A DNA stretch of 64,000 nt from Mucilaginibacter kameinonensis. Its GTDB lineage: Bacteria > Bacteroidota > Bacteroidia > Sphingobacteriales > Sphingobacteriaceae. The stretch covers positions 248,001 to 312,000 of the forward strand of contig NZ_RCWZ01000001.1 in NCBI RefSeq assembly GCF_003675385.1. Direction: 5' to 3'. Made by a program: the position numbers and the translations under genes. This document shows, piece after piece, positions 62,671 through 64,000 of this stretch. A model generated the notes under the pieces. That model was not told the DNA's origin, ran no database searches, and was given only the letters and a program-made list of their open reading frames with translations. Positions within the stretch are counted from its first letter, which is position 1. Every line of letters starts with the position of its first letter.

Positions 62671-63651
62671 CTATTTCCTCCGAAACAACCTGCTGAAAAA
62701 ACCCTTCTTTTCATTAGAAAAACTCCCTGTATTTTCACCTTGTTTTGAACCCGTTTGCCGTGAATTATTTTCAGGAGGGTGAAACTGAAAGGGCCTTTCG
62801 TTGAAGGCCTTATACCTGTAACTCCGTTGAGCAACTTCAAAGCCAAGTTCAGCAGGTAATGTTCCAGTCTTTTTTTGAAATGAGCCATCAAACAAATCAA
62901 ATTGCACCTGATATTCAAGACCCGATAAATTTTCTGACATCGTGTTTTCCATATCAGCCAAATTTTCCGCAGAATCATCAAATATGGTTCCCAAAATCTT
63001 CAGCCAATTATCATCAATTTTCATAAAGTAGAATTCAAAAAAATTCTCCTTTTCTACCAATAGTTCATTTTTTGCGATTACGATCCGATAAGCTGGATTT
63101 TTGCCAAACTCTATATCAAAAGACATCCAAATTGCGGGCAACGTGAAGTTGACAATATCACCCATTATGCCGCCCTTGACCCCGGCCTTGCGGGAGTAAA
63201 AATTCCTGGTAAAGGGGTGGAAATGCCAGCCTGAATAATCTGCCGATATTTTTTTTAAAATATCCATGTGCGCAGAGTGATGACCATCATTCACGTATAT
63301 TTTCTGCCCGTTTTTAACAACAAACCCATTTGACGAACATTTACCGCCAAAACAGTCAACATTTATAAATGCGATTTCTGTATCGGCAAAACTTTTCGAA
63401 AGCTCGATGCTGTAATCTCTTAATTGATTCTCTACTTTATAAATCTTATCCGCCTCGTTGTTGAAATTCTCTTCGGTAAACCGGGTAAATGGAACTTCTC
63501 TCAGATTATCATTCGTTTGGCAAACAACGCCGTGAAATGGAGTAAAAAACTCATGTACGTATTGATATCTTAAATTCTTGGTAAGAGCCTCTATTAAGGC
63601 GTCACGATTATTTTCAATTTTAGCAATTAGGTTGTAGGTGATATAACTCAT
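62671..63651 (-). CDS. Hypothetical protein with basic C-terminal tail
   Basis: This 326-residue protein has no signal peptide. It has a mixed fold with VNDGHHSAHMDI near 128-139 (three histidines and an Asp, a possible metal site), WHFHPFTRNF near 152-161, and a low-complexity linker (about 290-310). The end KKGFFSRLFRRK is basic. The phrase WHFHPF with HH...H may be catalytic or metal-binding. No family is recognised. It is followed by a good terminator. Confidence 0.55.
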   Translation of the reverse strand: MSYITYNLIAKIENNRDALIEALTKNLRYQYVHEFFTPFHGVVCQTNDNLREVPFTRFTEENFNNEADKIYKVENQLRDYSIELSKSFADTEIAFINVDCFGGKCSSNGFVVKNGQKIYVNDGHHSAHMDILKKISADYSGWHFHPFTRNFYSRKAGVKGGIMGDIVNFTLPAIWMSFDIEFGKNPAYRIVIAKNELLVEKENFFEFYFMKIDDNWLKILGTIFDDSAENLADMENTMSENLSGLEYQVQFDLFDGSFQKKTGTLPAELGFEVAQRSYRYKAFNERPFQFHPPENNSRQTGSKQGENTGSFSNEKKGFFSRLFRRK

Positions 63652-63761
63652 AAAATAATTTCTTTCGGAAAAACTTAACCCGATTAAGTTACATTATTTG
63701 GCACTTATTCTGATACATTTTTATAAATGTAAACTGCCGTCATACAAACATCACGCAGCTG

Positions 63762-64000
63762 TTAATCGGCTTTTGTGTTTTTACGTTGCTCATACAAGGC
63801 CTTGTTTAAAGCTTCCCTCTTTTTATCCCAAATCCTCATCAGGTTTAACATTTGCTTGTCGGTAAGTTCCTGAGACCAAACCAAGGTCTTGATTCCGTAT
63901 ATCATTACCGCAGCAGCTTTTCCTGCTGCTATAAAATGCCTGAATTCATTCCCATTTTGTAGCAAAACGGTTCCAACAACATAATTAAACTTTTCAAGTT
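63762..64000 (-). CDS. Hypothetical protein, 5' end beyond the window
   Basis: The minus-strand frame is open from the window end to the stop at 63762. It gives at least 79 residues (LEKFNYVVGTVLLQNG and on, with AAAVMIYGIKTLV and a basic tail WDKKREALNKAL). A TTG at 63965 is in frame but the upstream reading keeps sense, so the true start is outside. No domain is recognised; only that the C-terminal half is helical and charged can be said. Confidence 0.55.
   Translation of the reverse strand, partial: LEKFNYVVGTVLLQNGNEFRHFIAAGKAAAVMIYGIKTLVWSQELTDKQMLNLMRIWDKKREALNKALYEQRKNTKAD

Overview
The window reads as chromosomal DNA of a Bacteroidota bacterium of the Sphingobacteriaceae, most like Mucilaginibacter or Pedobacter. 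The signs are large outer-membrane beta-barrel receptors with an N-terminal carboxypeptidase-regulatory-like fold, LytS/LytTR two-component pairs, ~800-residue FtsX/MacB permeases, GH127, many AraC regulators, few recognisable Shine-Dalgarno sites and dispersed palindromic elements. No plasmid, phage, IS transposase or CRISPR array is seen. The genus is inferred from gene style, not from a marker search.

Layout. 0-24 kb is mostly surface and signalling: a SnoaL-like protein, a barrel receptor, an ECF sigma operon facing a small membrane protein across a near-perfect 35-bp inverted promoter pair, an NlpC/P60 hydrolase, a GH127 glycosidase, an AraC regulator and SDR, an MFS transporter, elongation factor P, a 1218-residue fusion of a membrane AraC regulator with an FtsX-type permease, a second barrel receptor, two LytS kinases with one LytTR regulator, and a DoxX-like protein. 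24-38 kb is mostly housekeeping: initiator tRNA-Met, era, der, a thioredoxin-reductase-like enzyme, a C-terminal processing protease, murQ, a BI-1 family protein, and metH-metF behind a SAM-I riboswitch. Three families of imperfect palindromic repeats sit in the gaps.

38-46 kb holds a carboxypeptidase-regulatory-like protein, a possible small RNA, a four-gene set (small protein with a cysteine-bearing tail, membrane protein, histidine kinase, NarL-type regulator), and an AraC/PhyH divergent pair. 46-52.5 kb is one tight six-gene minus-strand operon that joins ergothioneine synthesis (egtB, egtD) to an osmoprotectant/EgtUV-type ABC importer, a flavin disulfide oxidoreductase and a DUF427 protein. 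In the importer's fused permease/binding protein the two lobes of the binding protein are in swapped order, a circular permutation.

52.7-61 kb begins with three identical tRNA-Glu genes in a 183-bp tandem repeat and continues into an accessory stretch. Its centre is a probable two-peptide bacteriocin-like system: two unannotated 51- and 54-residue precursors with double-glycine leaders, each core carrying two cysteines and a GxxxG motif, followed by a hairpin attenuator, a 66-residue membrane protein, an ABC ATPase and permease, another membrane protein, a membrane-tethered CxxC thioredoxin-fold protein, and a C39-peptidase ABC exporter. The inferred pathway is cleavage after Gly-Gly and export by the C39 transporter, disulfide formation by the thioredoxin-fold protein, and self-protection by the small membrane protein and/or the second ABC transporter. 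The last 3 kb hold an SDR, a Crp/Fnr-type regulator and two proteins of unknown function, one cut by the window end.
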